The position numbers and the translations under genes were made by a program. From Membranipora membranacea (lineage: Eukaryota; Bryozoa; Gymnolaemata; Cheilostomatida; Membraniporidae), in the NCBI GenBank assembly GCA_914767715.1, contig OU612065.1, positions 32,426,001 to 32,490,000 of the forward strand: a stretch of 64,000 nt of DNA. The letters run 5' to 3'. Of the stretch, positions 1 to 12,100 are shown piece by piece (the first letter of the stretch is position 1; every line of letters begins with the position of its first letter). Under the pieces are notes generated by a model, which was given only the letters and a program-made list of their open reading frames with translations, searched no databases and was not told where the DNA came from.

Positions 1-1010
1 ATCTGTAGTAGGCTGATTTAAGAGATTCTATGTGGTTCTTCCCGATTCAAGCATCACATAATTTATTAGCCAATCTGAGGTTGCTGTTCCCTGAGCCATT
101 CTACCCTATGTGACCCAACGGTTAAGTGTATAAAGGTAGCTCATTTAACAGGAATAGATCCTAATGCAGTAGGTTGAAAAGTTGCAAGGTGTTATATTGC
201 TTACCTAATTTAGCACAGTATTTATCGAAGTCAGTAATACTGTACTCGATCCATTTACCAACAAAGGATTCTACAATAGTTCCAGCCATTCTTTTGCTTT
301 AGCGAATCTACAGAAACGATAAATTCAACACGCAAATCTGAATAAAAAATAAATCTATTTTTTTTAATAAAATAGAGGCACCCGAAAAAATCTGTCACCT
401 TCAAGTTGAGGTAGATGATAGTTATAAACTAGAAATTTGAATAAAAAGTCAAAAAGTCACATATTTCTATATATATACTGGGCAATATAAAGTCTGTGTA
501 CACAAAGTAATAACCGCCTACCAGTAAATAAGTTCTCTTAAAAAGGTTGCGATAGCTCTCTTTTGGATATGTCTGGACGGTTTGCTCTCTCTCTGAAGAA
601 AGAAGCAGATTACTGTGCATTTGATAATTAAAAGTGATAGGCATAAATCATAGAATTTAACCATTAGTGTTGCAAAAATACATGTTTAGTCACCATGGTG
701 TTGGTGCTGGATTGAAAGATTGACTATTGCTTGCCAGCTGCCAGTTAACAGTCTGATAAAATATAAGGTTTATCAAGCTGAGCTATTTTTATATAAAATG
801 CAAAACAATCGCTTCACAAAAATGTTATTTCGATAGTATGATTTATGGATATGCTTGATTGTCTGATATGCAGGTCTTCAGCGATCACATTAAGTCCTTT
901 TAATACTAGACTGATTCCAGGTAAGGAGTTATTAATTCTCCATTTTGAATTATTGATTGATATCAATAGTCAGAATGTAATTACTATCGTATATCTAAAT
1001 TCGCTTGCCT

Positions 1011-1134
1011 CTAGCATCTGTCTGACCTTGCAAAGTGCCACAATATTTTGTACAGTTCACTGCCCCCATCTACTAGCATCTGTCTGACCTTGCAAAGTGC
1101 CACAATACTTCGTACAGTTCACTGCCCCATCCAA
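1011..1134. repeat. Two-copy 62-bp tandem duplication
   Basis: The segment beginning CTAGCATCTGTCTGACCTTG at 1011 is repeated immediately from 1073 with only a few substitutions. It lies inside the larger diverged repeat region and has no coding sense I can support. Confidence 0.85.
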
Positions 1135-4100
1135 CAAAACACCATAAATCAAAAATTTTGGACACCTGGATGCATGGCCATAACAAGTCCTCATACAGAA
1201 AGTGGTACTTTTAACAAATCTGATGTGTCAAGAAGTCATTATCTGGTGCATCTGGAAACCTAGTCCTTCGTTACGTTACACTGTTACACATAGCAAGCAT
1301 GACTTTGCGGCTTGCTTTATGCCTCATGCTTTGTTTACCTCTGCTGAAGAACTTCAGCAGATGAGAGAAGTATAGCATGACATTAAATTTGATACCGTTC
1401 ATTATAAATAGCGCTGATGATCAGTCATAAAGTCATAAATCTTTAAGTTTGATTGACTCTTCGAGTCAGTAAGTAATTATAATCTTATGTTTAGATTCAA
1501 AGACTTTGGTGAGCGCTCCGTCCTTGCCATGTGCCACAATATTTGGGACTGTTTAGAGGTACCCTCTGCTGTTTCATGACTAACGTCCCTCTATCTGAAA
1601 CAACTCATAAATAAACAAAGAAACTGAGAAGAAACCCCACTGCAGAATGATTGCAATACAAAATGTTATTTGATATGATACCAAATTATAGTAGCATTGC
1701 TATTAATCATTATTAATAGCTCTGATGATCAGGTAATATGGACTCTTGGTAAAGAGGTCATAATTTCTTGAATTAACATTGATCCTGAGCGTCGGTATGT
1801 AACTATTATTATGAATGTAAATTTAGAGCCGGCTGATCATCCAAAGTTTGACGAAATTCTGTTGCTGTCGAAAATTTTCCTTGCTGTCTCTTGACTAACT
1901 TACTGAGTTCAACCGAAAGGAACTCACACTGCATTACAATAACAAGTCGATGTTGATTATTTCGAATGTTTGTTTAGGATAACATTTCCACAGCCCCACG
2001 TTAGCATTCACATCAATCACCTTAAGCCCTTCTCTTCATAGCACTGATATATAGATTTGTGGTAAGGAGTCCTAAATTCACAAATTTGAAGTCTGCCTGC
2101 TAAAGGTTACAACAATAAGCGAGAGGTGTAAATCCAGGTGGAATAGTTGACTTTCATGGTTATACTATGCAAAACAATTTGTAGACAATACTTCTTCTTG
2201 ATGTTCAGAAGTCCATTTATTCCTACTTAATTCCAATTTTCCATTTCACTGAAGTCATGCTCCATCATTATCAACCACGGAATAGAGGATCATGGCCGAA
2301 TCTTGCTGTCTTCAGCAATATTTTTCCCCGTTCTCAAGCCTCAAGCGAGAATAAGAGTCGCAAGCAGTCTGTAAGCACATGATAGACACAGAACATGTCT
2401 GCCGATGAATCTTTATGCAGTAGACTAAAAAGTCATTGTATTATTGCTTACCTAGTTCAGCACAGTATTGATTGCAATTGGTGATGTTGGTCTCGATCTC
2501 TTTACCCAGCAGTTCCGGCCACATTTTTTACTTAGCAAATCTACTGAAATAATCAACTAATTTGGCAGGGAGTCGTAATAATAACATCACCATAAAAGTC
2601 ATTGAAAAAGGTGTCAGTGTGGATTTGCTTGTTTGGATGTTATCCAGGTCTCCATTGATCACATTAAGCCTTTTTATTACTAGCGCTTATTCCTAGTAAG
2701 AAGCCATCAATTCTTAATTTTGATGTGCTGATTCATGTCTAGAGTCAGAATGTGATCATTCACAAAAATATGTAAATTCTGTTACCTAGATGAACAGTCT
2801 GTCCTTGCCTAGTACCAAATTATTTGGTACCGTTCCAAGGTTCTCACTTCTGGCGATTGACGAAATTGTCATTCTTTATATTAGACCATTCATGAAATAA
2901 ACTAACTGGAAACCTCACTGGGTTATGATTATGAATTATATTTGAATGCTTGCTTCAAGCTTTCAAAATTAGACCAAGAGCTGAAATCCTACAGCAGGTG
3001 GATCTTTTAACAAATATTAATGTGGCAAAAGTCCTTATTCAGTGCTTTGAGCTCCATTTCATCTGGAAAACTAGTCCTACATTACGTTACACAAGGCAGT
3101 CCTGACTTCGTGGTTTGCATTATGCCTAATGGTTTGTTAACCTCTGCGGAAGAATTTTTAAAAAGACTGAATTTTAGTGTTTTGCCAGATGAGAGAAGTA
3201 AAGCGTGATATTGAAGTTGATATTAATCATTGTAAATAGCACTGATGATCGGGTATTATGGATTCCTGGTAAGAAGTGATCTATTTTTAATTTTGATTGA
3301 TCCTGAGAATCAGTATATAATTATTATCATGTGTGTAAATTCAGTTTCCTTGACGAGCTTTGATTGCACAAATGATCACATCTTTGGCTAGCAAGCGAGA
3401 GATACTGGTACAGCTCCCGCTATCGTCTCAAGGGAATTACAATGGCTTCTTCCCGCCCACATACCACTAAAATCAACCAGCACTCTCACAAATCACCCAT
3501 ATCTCAAATTCAGAAAAATCTCATAGTCGCAACACTGACAGATGGAACATACTCATCCTTCTAACATCAAGGATGTGTTCTATCAGTAATAATCAAAATT
3601 GTTCAGTGGTCCTTGAGAACTATCAGTGTCCATCACCTGTTCTCTGGCTAGTATGGTTACATATCATTACCTATATAAGAAGAGAGCTGTCCACCCTTGC
3701 TTTGTGCCACAATATTTGGGGCTATTTTTAAGATATTCTCTACTGTCTTGTGACTAACTTTCCGCTCTGAATCTGAAACCATTTATGAAATGAGCAAACA
3801 AATAGAAGAAAAACACACTGCAGAATAAATACAATTCAAAATATTGTTTGGATTGCTAGTTTCAGGATTACCAAATTATAATCTGGTTGATATTAATCAT
3901 TGTTAATAGCACTGATGATCAGGCATTATGAGTTCCTGGTAGTAAGTCATAAATTTTGAATTTTGATTGATCCTGAGATCAGTATAATATAATTATTATT
4001 AAGTATGTAAATTTAGAGCTCTCTGATCTTCCCAAGTTTGAAATAATTGTGTTGTTGAAGGAATTTCTTGCCTTCCTATATCGTAAAAAATTACCCTACA

Positions 4101-4149
4101 ATACAGAAAATGTATATATCCGAGAGTGCTTGGAGCTGGTACAAGCAAC

Positions 4150-4235
4150 CTTGACAGCTCTTCCAATGGGACTCAAACCAACAAGTCCTGCGGCACCACA
4201 TGCCACTTTGCCACCTCGCCACCCCCAAGGTGGTG
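4150..4235 (-). repeat. tRNA-like (SINE-type) segment
   Basis: On the minus strand, a box-A-like TGGCAAAGTGGC (4202-4213) is followed by a box-B-like GGTTTGAGTCC (4169-4179) at roughly the spacing of an internal RNA polymerase III promoter. The remainder does not fold into an obvious complete tRNA, so a tRNA-derived SINE fragment is likelier than a functional tRNA. Confidence 0.4.
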
Positions 4236-4894
4236 TGATGGTGCAATCGGTTGATTATTTTGAATGTTTGTTTTAGGATAACATTACCATAGTCCAATGT
4301 TAGCATTCACATCAATCACCATAATACAGGCTCTTCCAACCATTGCAGGGATGAGTAGGCAATATGGATTTGTGGTGAAGAGTCATCAATTCTTGAATTT
4401 GAAGTCTGACTGCTGGAGGTTATAACAATAAGAGGCTTAAATCCAGGACGAATAGTTTACTGCCATTGTTTATACTATGAAAAAAGATGTGTAGAAAAAT
4501 ACTTCTTCTTGATGTTTTGAAGTCCCTTTATTCCTACTCTACTGCACTGATATGATTCTGATTAGCCATCACACTGAAGTCATGCTCCATCATTATCAAC
4601 TGTGAATAAAGAATCATGGCCGAACTACAATGTCTTCAGTGATATGTTTTCTCTATATATATAAATATAGAAGTTGTGGATAATACGCAACTTGATTGCA
4701 GTCATAACCCAGACATTCAGTCTGGTATAGTCCACCTAAAGTATAAAGGTCAATGTAAGCTCATGAGACACAGATCTTGTCTGCCAATTGTATGGTCCTA
4801 TATAAGCTTCTCCTGTCTCCATTGGTTAAAAAGCTGAATACATCTATCCTGTGTATAAAAACTGTGATTAAGTAACCAAACTAACTAAATAAAG

Positions 4895-4990
4895 AGGTAG
4901 GGGTAGGTGCGGGTAGAGGGTAGAGGTAGGTGGTAGGGCCAAGGGGATAGGTGCGGGGGGGAGGGGGTTGAGTGGGGTGTGGGGGTCCTT
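4895..4990. repeat. G-rich low-complexity tract
   Basis: About 95 bases are composed of GGTAGG, GGGTAGAGGG and similar G-runs on the plus strand, strikingly unlike the AT-rich surroundings. Many runs of three or more G separated by short loops could form G-quadruplexes. No gene is visible nearby. Confidence 0.8.
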
Positions 4991-6590
4991 TACTCATAAG
5001 GGAAATTGACAGGTAACTGGCCACTCGGACTTTTTAGTGCCAATTGAATCCAAGGGGCATCATATCAGATATCAAATTTTGTGAACTGATTGTAGAAAGA
5101 GTCAAGAGATAACGGAAAAAAATGAATAAAGGCAAAGTTTAACCGACAATGAATTTTCACAAGGTCAATATTCTCTCTGCAACCAATTTAGCATTTTTCC
5201 AACCTGTGAGGCAAACCTGCCCCGCATTGGCGGATGAATATTTTGAGATGGGCCATGGATGGTAGCTCACATTTTTTTCTATTGATGAACATGTAGAAAT
5301 TCACCAGTGAAGACAACTACATCAGTATATTCCTTTCATAATTCCTACCAATAACACAACGGCCCCTCTGAGTAGCCTGCCTTGAAAAGCTCGCCAAATC
5401 AGGCAACATGACTACATTGCTGATGTAAATGGCTCAGGCTGTCTGTTTAGGGAACAAAGCTTTCAAATAGGGGCAACAATTTTGCTATTGTGACAGTTAT
5501 TTTGAGATCGAGAATCAGATGGCATTCAAGCCATTAGACCAATTTAAAGCACAAATTTTTTGGCGTTAAAGAGCAGTGTTATAAAAGAAGTTATTCTTAT
5601 AATGAGCCTTTTATGGTAAAACAAAACAGGAAACTGCGAGTACCTGATGCCTGTTGGCATTTTCATCAAGCTCCGCGACTAAACTGTGCCAGCACTATGT
5701 TTCCAGCATATCGGTACCGATTAGCATTCATTTATTCAGTCATGGTCCTTGCATCAAGGCATTCATATTGTAACTAAAATATTGGCTCCCTGCAATGGAT
5801 ACTAAAAATTGGTATTTTGCCAGAAACTATGGCTGCTTCTGAGATCTTTCTGTTACATTGCAAGATCATAGAGAATGGGGCATTTCAAGGAAGTCTAGCT
5901 AGTAGTTGTCTTAGGAATTGTCCCTTATACGCTCATTGTCATTAATACTATCGTTGGAATACATCACGACTTTTGATCTGACAGAAAAGGAAATTGCAAA
6001 AAAAAGCGAAATAAGATTTCTCGACGGTTTTATTGCAGGAGAATTTTTTCAAATGGCATAGGCCTACATATTTAATTTACTCAATTGTTTTACAGACAAA
6101 CTCTTAATTCTATTTAATCACTTAAGATATATTTTTTGCAAAAAAAACTTATGCTTATGCTTATTTAATGACCCCTTCAATCCTAATATTGAATTTTCAT
6201 ATGATTGATGACATTTTCATATTTTACATATTATCATTTGATTTAATTATAAAAGAAATAAGTTTCAATTACTTTTTTGTCGCAGCATATAGGTTGAACC
6301 GTAAGCAGATGACAACACCGACTAGGCTTTACCATCACTCGCTATTACATATTTCACGTGCCGTCATACCACGCCACATCTCTCAACTGTAAGTCACCTG
6401 TCTGCAGAATTCCTGCTCAACAGATCGTCACTGAAGAGCTGCGAAAATTAAACCCACTAGCAGTTGTCAGAGGACTTATTTTTGAGCTTAGATAGATTGA
6501 TTAATTCAATTCTGAGTGTCACAAATTCATACAATCAGATCTTTTATATTTTGTGATGACACTTTCGTACAGACTGTGAGCTTCATGCTA
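4991..6590. other. No recognisable feature
   Basis: AT-rich unique-looking sequence with A/T runs near 6000-6150 and 6200-6290. I found no long open reading frame, RNA gene or clear repeat here. Confidence 0.6.
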
Positions 6591-7117
6591 TATTTTGTTT
6601 TGTGAACGATTTGTTATATGCTTCTATGTTTTACGACCGGACGACCCAGCACAACCTGTTCAAACTTGATCTAACTGGTTCTAACTGGTTTTGGTCGGAT
6701 GATTTTTGTGTATTATGTTTTGGTTAGATAGCGTGATATATTATTCTTAGCCTGATTACTGGATGTACAAGGTTGTTCTAAGCTGGATGTATTAAAGCAA
6801 TAATATACTCCAAGACAGTGTCGATTGAGTCATACAGGACGTAACAGGAAGCCCATAATATAGCCGCACATTTGTGACATTGAGCTTAGATAGATTTATC
6901 AATTTTGAGTTTTTCACACATTTTTGCCTGAATTGTCATCTGTTACGCATCAAGTAGGGTACATGCATAGTGCAACTCTCGGGGTTTGTTGTGCATGGCT
7001 GTTGTTTGTGGTCCTGATCTTTGACGGATGTGTCCATTATCTTAGATATTTCCTTTAGGGCTTGCTTGTGGTCTATTGTCGCTATTCTCTCCTTGGCCTA
7101 ATCATTGATTTTGTTTC

Positions 7118-7333
7118 ATGATGGCACCGCATGATGTTTATACTGTTGATGGTTTGGTCGGCAAAAACAATGCTGTTCTCAAGAATATTCTGAGGGAGGC
7201 GGGGAAACCCTCCTCTGGCACAAAAGCTCAACTCGTTCGGAGAATTTTATCATCTCAGATTAGAAAATCTGCAACAACCCAGGCAACACTAAATGAAAAG
7301 CTAAAATTAATCCGATTGGCTGAAAGCCAATAA
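7118..7333 (+). CDS. SAP-like N-terminal gag ORF of the retroelement
   Basis: A 71-residue frame starts with tandem ATGs. Residues about 14-45 (NAVLKNILREAGKPSSGTKA, then QLVRRIL) resemble a SAP helix-turn-helix motif: leucine pattern, a Gly turn and a KAQLVxRI second helix. SAP motifs bind AT-rich DNA in chromatin proteins and occur in some retroelement gag proteins. It ends at a TAA, after which a Gln/Leu-rich sequence continues, so it is probably a truncated start of gag rather than a stand-alone gene. Identification rests on the motif pattern only. Confidence 0.5.
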   Translation: MMAPHDVYTVDGLVGKNNAVLKNILREAGKPSSGTKAQLVRRILSSQIRKSATTQATLNEKLKLIRLAESQ

Positions 7334-7509
7334 ACACAGCTCAACATGGAATTAACCCCTTTGGAATCCTCCGTACAGGTTCATGATCACACAGGTGGGG
7401 ATGATTGTATTACAAATCCTATACATGAGATTAGTCCAAATCCAGATATATTTCAGGCTACTCATCAAGAAAACACTGACGCTGAATATCATTTTTATTC
7501 ATACTCGCA

Positions 7510-8158
7510 GTGAAGATGGATTTTTATCTCATCCACTTGCGCCAAACAAAAACTGGTACCACAGATCAACATAATAGCCACACAGTACAGCATGACATGA
7601 TAATAGCTGATAGCCATAATTATGTAGCTCATAGTGTGCAGTTAAGACCAACACCCGAACCCTGTGCACATGTAAACGATCCTAGCTCATTGTTCCGTGA
7701 TGGCTACCATAATCCACAACCAGCTCAGAACGATAAGCCAGCTCAGAACAATAAGCCAGCCTCATTGCCAGCCACTGCTAGCAATACATATTCTGTTCAG
7801 CCTGACTCATCAATCACACTGCCCCATGATAATGGCAGCTCAGATCAGGCTTCTGCAATAACTCATAGACTACTGGAAAAACTTTCAGAAAATATCAAGG
7901 ATGTTCATTATCTAGTAGTAACCAGAAATGTTTGATGGTGATCTCATGGTTTACCAGGAATGGCGCAAACAATTTCCTAACTATATTTGTCGGGAGAAGA
8001 ACATGAGCTCTGAGTACAAGATTTACTACTTGCAAAAGTTCACAAAGGGAGAAGCATATCAGGCTGTAAGGGGCTACTGTATTTTGAAATCAGGACAGGC
8101 TTTCCAATATTTTAAACTTTCACTGAGTTGGCCCAAAGTCCCGCAGAGCGATCCTTAA
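7510..8158 (+). pseudogene. Broken gag (DUF1759-like) of BEL/Pao element
   Basis: Two overlapping frames (7510-7935 and 7928-8158) encode a Gln/Asn/Pro/Ser-rich linker and then the gag core. The core reads FDGDLMVYQEWRKQF, and later YYLQKFTKGEAYQAVRGY; the spacing of F-x-GD, W-x-x-F and L-x-x-x-x-GEA is typical of the DUF1759 capsid-like region. A frameshift separates the linker from the core, and the frame ends shortly after GQAFQYFKLS where gag normally continues. Not functional. Confidence 0.7.
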
Positions 8159-8551
8159 TCTCTCAAACAGCTAACAAATCTTCTCGAGCAAACTTGATCA
8201 GCAATGATAGACATTCCAGAACTAGGAGGGCTTGGTGACTGTGAGGAAAATCAGCATTTTTTTTGTTTACTTCCTGATAATATAGTATAAACGGAACAAT
8301 CATATCACCAATTACATTGAAGCAAATAACAACCTATACCCAGATTTTCATATGTTTGCGGATTTTTTGATCAAGCAGACAAAATCTGCAAACAATCCCG
8401 TATACCGTCACTTTCTTAAGTCCGACAAGTGACCTCAAACCCTCAGGCTGATTGATCAAAGCAGGAAAATCCCAAACAAGCACCCAGAACAACATCTTAG
8501 AATGCTGTAACAACCAACAGCGTTAAGAGAGAAAATTCTGGTGAACCAGAA

Positions 8552-8767
8552 TGCATCATCTGCCATGGCGCTGACCATCGTTATGTAGCTCAGTGTAAAA
8601 TATTCAAGGCAATGAACCATAATTCTAGGCTTGAAACAATCGGGGACCATAATATTTGTTTTCCGTGTAGGGGGAAAAATTGTAGTGTCAAAAAACGTGA
8701 TAAAACATTGAAATGTCGTTCATGTGGGAATACTCGCAATCACACTATGCTTCATGAAACCAATTAA
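8552..8767 (+). pseudogene. BEL/Pao zinc-knuckle segment
   Basis: The plus frame reads CIICHGADHRYVAQCKIF, then ICFPCRGKNC, then CRSCGNTRNHTMLHET before a TAA. The Cys/His spacing (C-x2-C...H-x4-C, C-x2-C, C-x2-C...HH-like) is the knuckle cluster between gag and protease in BEL/Pao elements, including the H-x-x-LHE ending. It is separated from gag by out-of-frame sequence. Confidence 0.65.
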
Positions 8768-8924
8768 AAGGCTCAGGCTAAGAATCAGGAGACAACTCCA
8801 CAAACAGCAGGTACTATTACCCAAATAAATGTGTCAACAGATAGGCTCTACACAAAAAATCTTCCAGTTTGGCTTTCAACAATACAAATCTGATGCAGCT
8901 CCACTGAAAATATCAACCATGACT

Positions 8925-9470
8925 AATCAGAATTGTGCTGTAGCCACCAGAAAGTATTTTGATTTGAGAATCCAAGGATTTCACGGTGGTTATTATGTGA
9001 AAATGCCTAAAGCATATACCATACATACAGTCTAGTATACCGATATCTGAGGACATAAAAGAGCTAAATCATCTAAAGTCAATATCTCATCTCATAGCTC
9101 CCAAACTGAGCCATTGAGTCGATCTGCTCATTGGTAGGGATCGTGTTGCTACTACACATTATAAAAACTCATAGAGACGCCACAGGACAGAACTGCATGT
9201 GCAGTTAAAACACCAATTGGCTGGTGCTTTGTTGGTCCTGATAATAGCAGCAATGTTGTGAGACATGATGAATTTGTAGATGAAGTTGGCGTAAGTCATG
9301 CATCATTATGCCAACCCATTGATACATGTAACCAGGTACAAAACACCAAAGATCCAATCTTATCTCAGCAACAAATCACTGTAGCACTCAAAATTGATGT
9401 GCAAGAGTTGTCCCCTCATGATCTCATGAAACTAGTATGTTATGCTAATATCTCATCTGATGATGAATGA
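8925..9470 (+). pseudogene. BEL/Pao protease-region remnant (DUF1758-like)
   Basis: The translated plus frames show KYFDLRIQGFHGG followed by a KAYTIHT stretch, then after stops a segment corresponding to the usual 'LLIGRD' area and CAVKTPIGWCFVGPDNSS, which matches the A-x-x-T-x-LGW-x-x-xG ending of this protease-like domain. Several stops (for example just after 9035) make it non-functional. The following HDEFVDEV acidic stretch up to 9470 is family-typical linker. Confidence 0.55.
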
Positions 9471-9479
9471 TTCTAAGCT

Positions 9480-12090
9480 TATGTCACAGGAAGACATTTA
9501 GTTTTTGGCTAGGGTCGGTACGTTGTAATGATGCTGAGGTGGCGTACCAGAATTCCTGACTGCTGACAAGTAGATCATTTGACCATACATGAGTCATAAA
9601 CCCAAGACTAATTCCAGTATGTATAGGTTATGTTAATCATAAAATTACTAATACTTCTGCTGCCATCATTTTTTCTAATGCTGCCATCCATGACCAGATT
9701 AATAGTCATGTGAGAAACGGACTGGGCCGTGTACACAACAAGTAGTAGTTAGCTTGCTCAGAGTCTACTCTGATGAGCGAGTGGGCTTTTCTATTTAGTT
9801 TGGGTTCTATTTAGTTTAAGCACTGAAAGCCTTCGCTTGAATTATGCAATCATTATATAACCCACAGAAGGGTCTCAAAGATACACTGATACACGATACA
9901 CTGATCCGACAAATTCTGATGGGCTTTACGAGCGAGCGAGCGATATCAATTAATTTCCTGACAATATGTGATACATGTACAGAGTTTATCTACTCCACTG
10001 AATTTAATGCACTAGACACGGTCTCAATTTTGAACTTAGATTTAATTCAAGGCTATTATAATACACTGTCTCTTTAAATCATCACACGATATATGTATTG
10101 CAGCTTTTGATATCTGCTGATACTCCGGTACATGAAAGCGTCACCCAGACAGGCATAAACTTAATCTCTGTTTAGCATAAGATTATTTATTTAATATCCC
10201 TGACCATTTAATTCAATCGAGACAAAATACACGTATGAAAGGTTAGAAATATCAAAAGGTGTTCTAAATATTCTGACCTGACCTTCTCTGCATTTATATC
10301 CTTATTTTTTTTTGTATCCTTTGTTATTAGAATGTCAGATGAGTGCTGATATAAGCACTGATAGCACAGATAAAGCTGCTATTACTCAGAATTACACAAC
10401 AATACCAGTTATATTATATTATACAATCAATGAATTCACTTGACAATCTAAAACACTGCTGAATAGGACAACGGTCCTGATGCTCTCCTGTCTTAATGCT
10501 AACTGCTGTCTATACGTATTGTTGTGCAACTGATGTACATGTGACACAGTCTTTTGGTAGGTGGTTTCACTTTGATGATTTAGTGTTGTACACTCAGGTG
10601 CAGCTGGTGCAAGTACTGAGGTTGATGGTAACTTGTAGTTGTATTCTCTTTCTTTTTTTACTAGGAGTGATGGTGGAAGTCTTGTGCTCTACTGGATTCG
10701 ATATTATTTTAATTCTTGTTCATCGCTCTGGCGTTCAGGTCATCATATATATAGCAGAAGGTAGGGATGTAATACTAAGCTGATGCTAAAATAGAAATCT
10801 CCGCAAACCAGGGTTAATTTACAGTTGTAATAAAACACCATTAAGTGTTGTTTTTATCTAAATAAAATCCTTTCTACTAATAGGCTGTTAATAATTCTGT
10901 GTACTTTTAAACTCAACGTTAGTTTTACAATAAAATCCCAACACCTTAAAATTTAACTATAATGTAAAATCATTTATATTTATAAGATTATGGATTTATG
11001 GATTTAGATATGGATATGGATTTATGGACTTATGGATTATAAATTGTGCCATCATGTCGTGTTCAAAATGAGGTTTTGAAGGAAGATGATGTTGTGTGTC
11101 AAATTAATGATCCAAGGCTTAAAGAATACTGACTCTGTCATCTCATTTTTTGCCACATTCAAACACGTCAGCAACTTTCACCACCCTAGCTTCTTTTCCA
11201 TGGATCAAGCATAGTTATTTGTATGTAGTTGGAAGCGTTGGTTTAGATCTCTCGAAGAATTCTAGTAATACTAAGATCCCTGTGTATGATTTTATCATGG
11301 TAGCGACTACCCTCAGAGATGGTGATGAAAACATTTTCTCTGGTTGAGCTATCACCGCAGAAAGTTGTTATTGTCGGTTTTTTGCCATTCCTCTAGTACT
11401 GTAATTCTGTCTGGTATTCATTGTTTTAATAGTACTGGTGTATGCTTAAAAAATTGTCACCCTGACAGTCACAACCAAAACCAATAATAAATAACCAAAG
11501 CCTAAACTTCTACTGCTAATTGTAGCAATGTAAATAATTAGATATAACGATTGTACATGAATAGTGCAGCGGCTAATAAAAGGGGGGGGGGATGGCAGTG
11601 ATTAAAAGGTCACTGTTGCAATAAAAATTATTGAACTCTATTTTTGTTGAGGCAGTTGTGTCTCTAATATTTGCTGCCTAAATTTTCCTACTAACTTATT
11701 ATCTTCATAATTATAATTTTTTTGTTTCATAATAATCACACTGAAACTAATTAAAAAATCCATCAATTATTATTAGCACATTAAGAATTATTGCTTGATA
11801 TAATGTATAAGTCACGTTTTGGTGATCAGTTACTTCGTATTACACTTTGCATTTTACATTTTGCTATCTCAGCAGATCAAGGTTAAATAAACAGTGCCGT
11901 CAATAATAATCCTAAATAAATCAATAAATACAGTGTCAAAAAGGTTGCGGCTTACCTACGCTATTAAATACCAGTGTAATAACTATAAATGGTATTTGTC
12001 AGGAGTTGCGAAAATGACAATAGGTCTACTGTGGTCACTGAAATCAGAGTCGTTCACAATCAATTACACCATATCAACCTAACCTTGTAC
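9480..12090. other. Unassigned sequence where reverse transcriptase should be
   Basis: The retroelement's protease end and RNase H start flank 2.6 kb with no reverse-transcriptase motifs in any frame I read. It holds AT-rich sequence, a short ATGGATTT-type simple repeat at about 10988-11040 and a 10-G run near 11582. Deletion of the RT followed by insertion of other DNA is the simplest explanation. Confidence 0.5.
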
Positions 12091-12100
12091 TCATACATCC

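Larger units (their letters stand above)
880..4460. repeat. Diverged interspersed repeat family
   Basis: A loosely conserved block recurs near 880, 1402, 1705, 2010, 2656, 3215, 3892 and 4309. Shared stretches include AATAGCACTGATGATCAGG, a TGGTAAGAAGTCAT-like segment and a following TGATCCTGAG..CAGTATGTAATTATTAT segment. The blocks around 1840-2450 and 4020-4700 also match over longer stretches, including the TTATTTCGAATGTTTGTTTAGGATAACATT-like region. Reading frames are interrupted in the copies I translated, so I see no gene. This is probably an old tandemly expanded sequence or a decayed multi-exon locus; nothing identifies which. Confidence 0.6.

Noticed and set aside
429-644. 71-codon minus-strand frame at the left edge
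   Set aside because: Single short frame in AT-rich DNA, no recurrence, motif or promoter.
6600-6851. Definite 5' LTR of the BEL/Pao element
   Set aside because: TG...CA ends are plausible, but no second copy was found, so it remains tentative.
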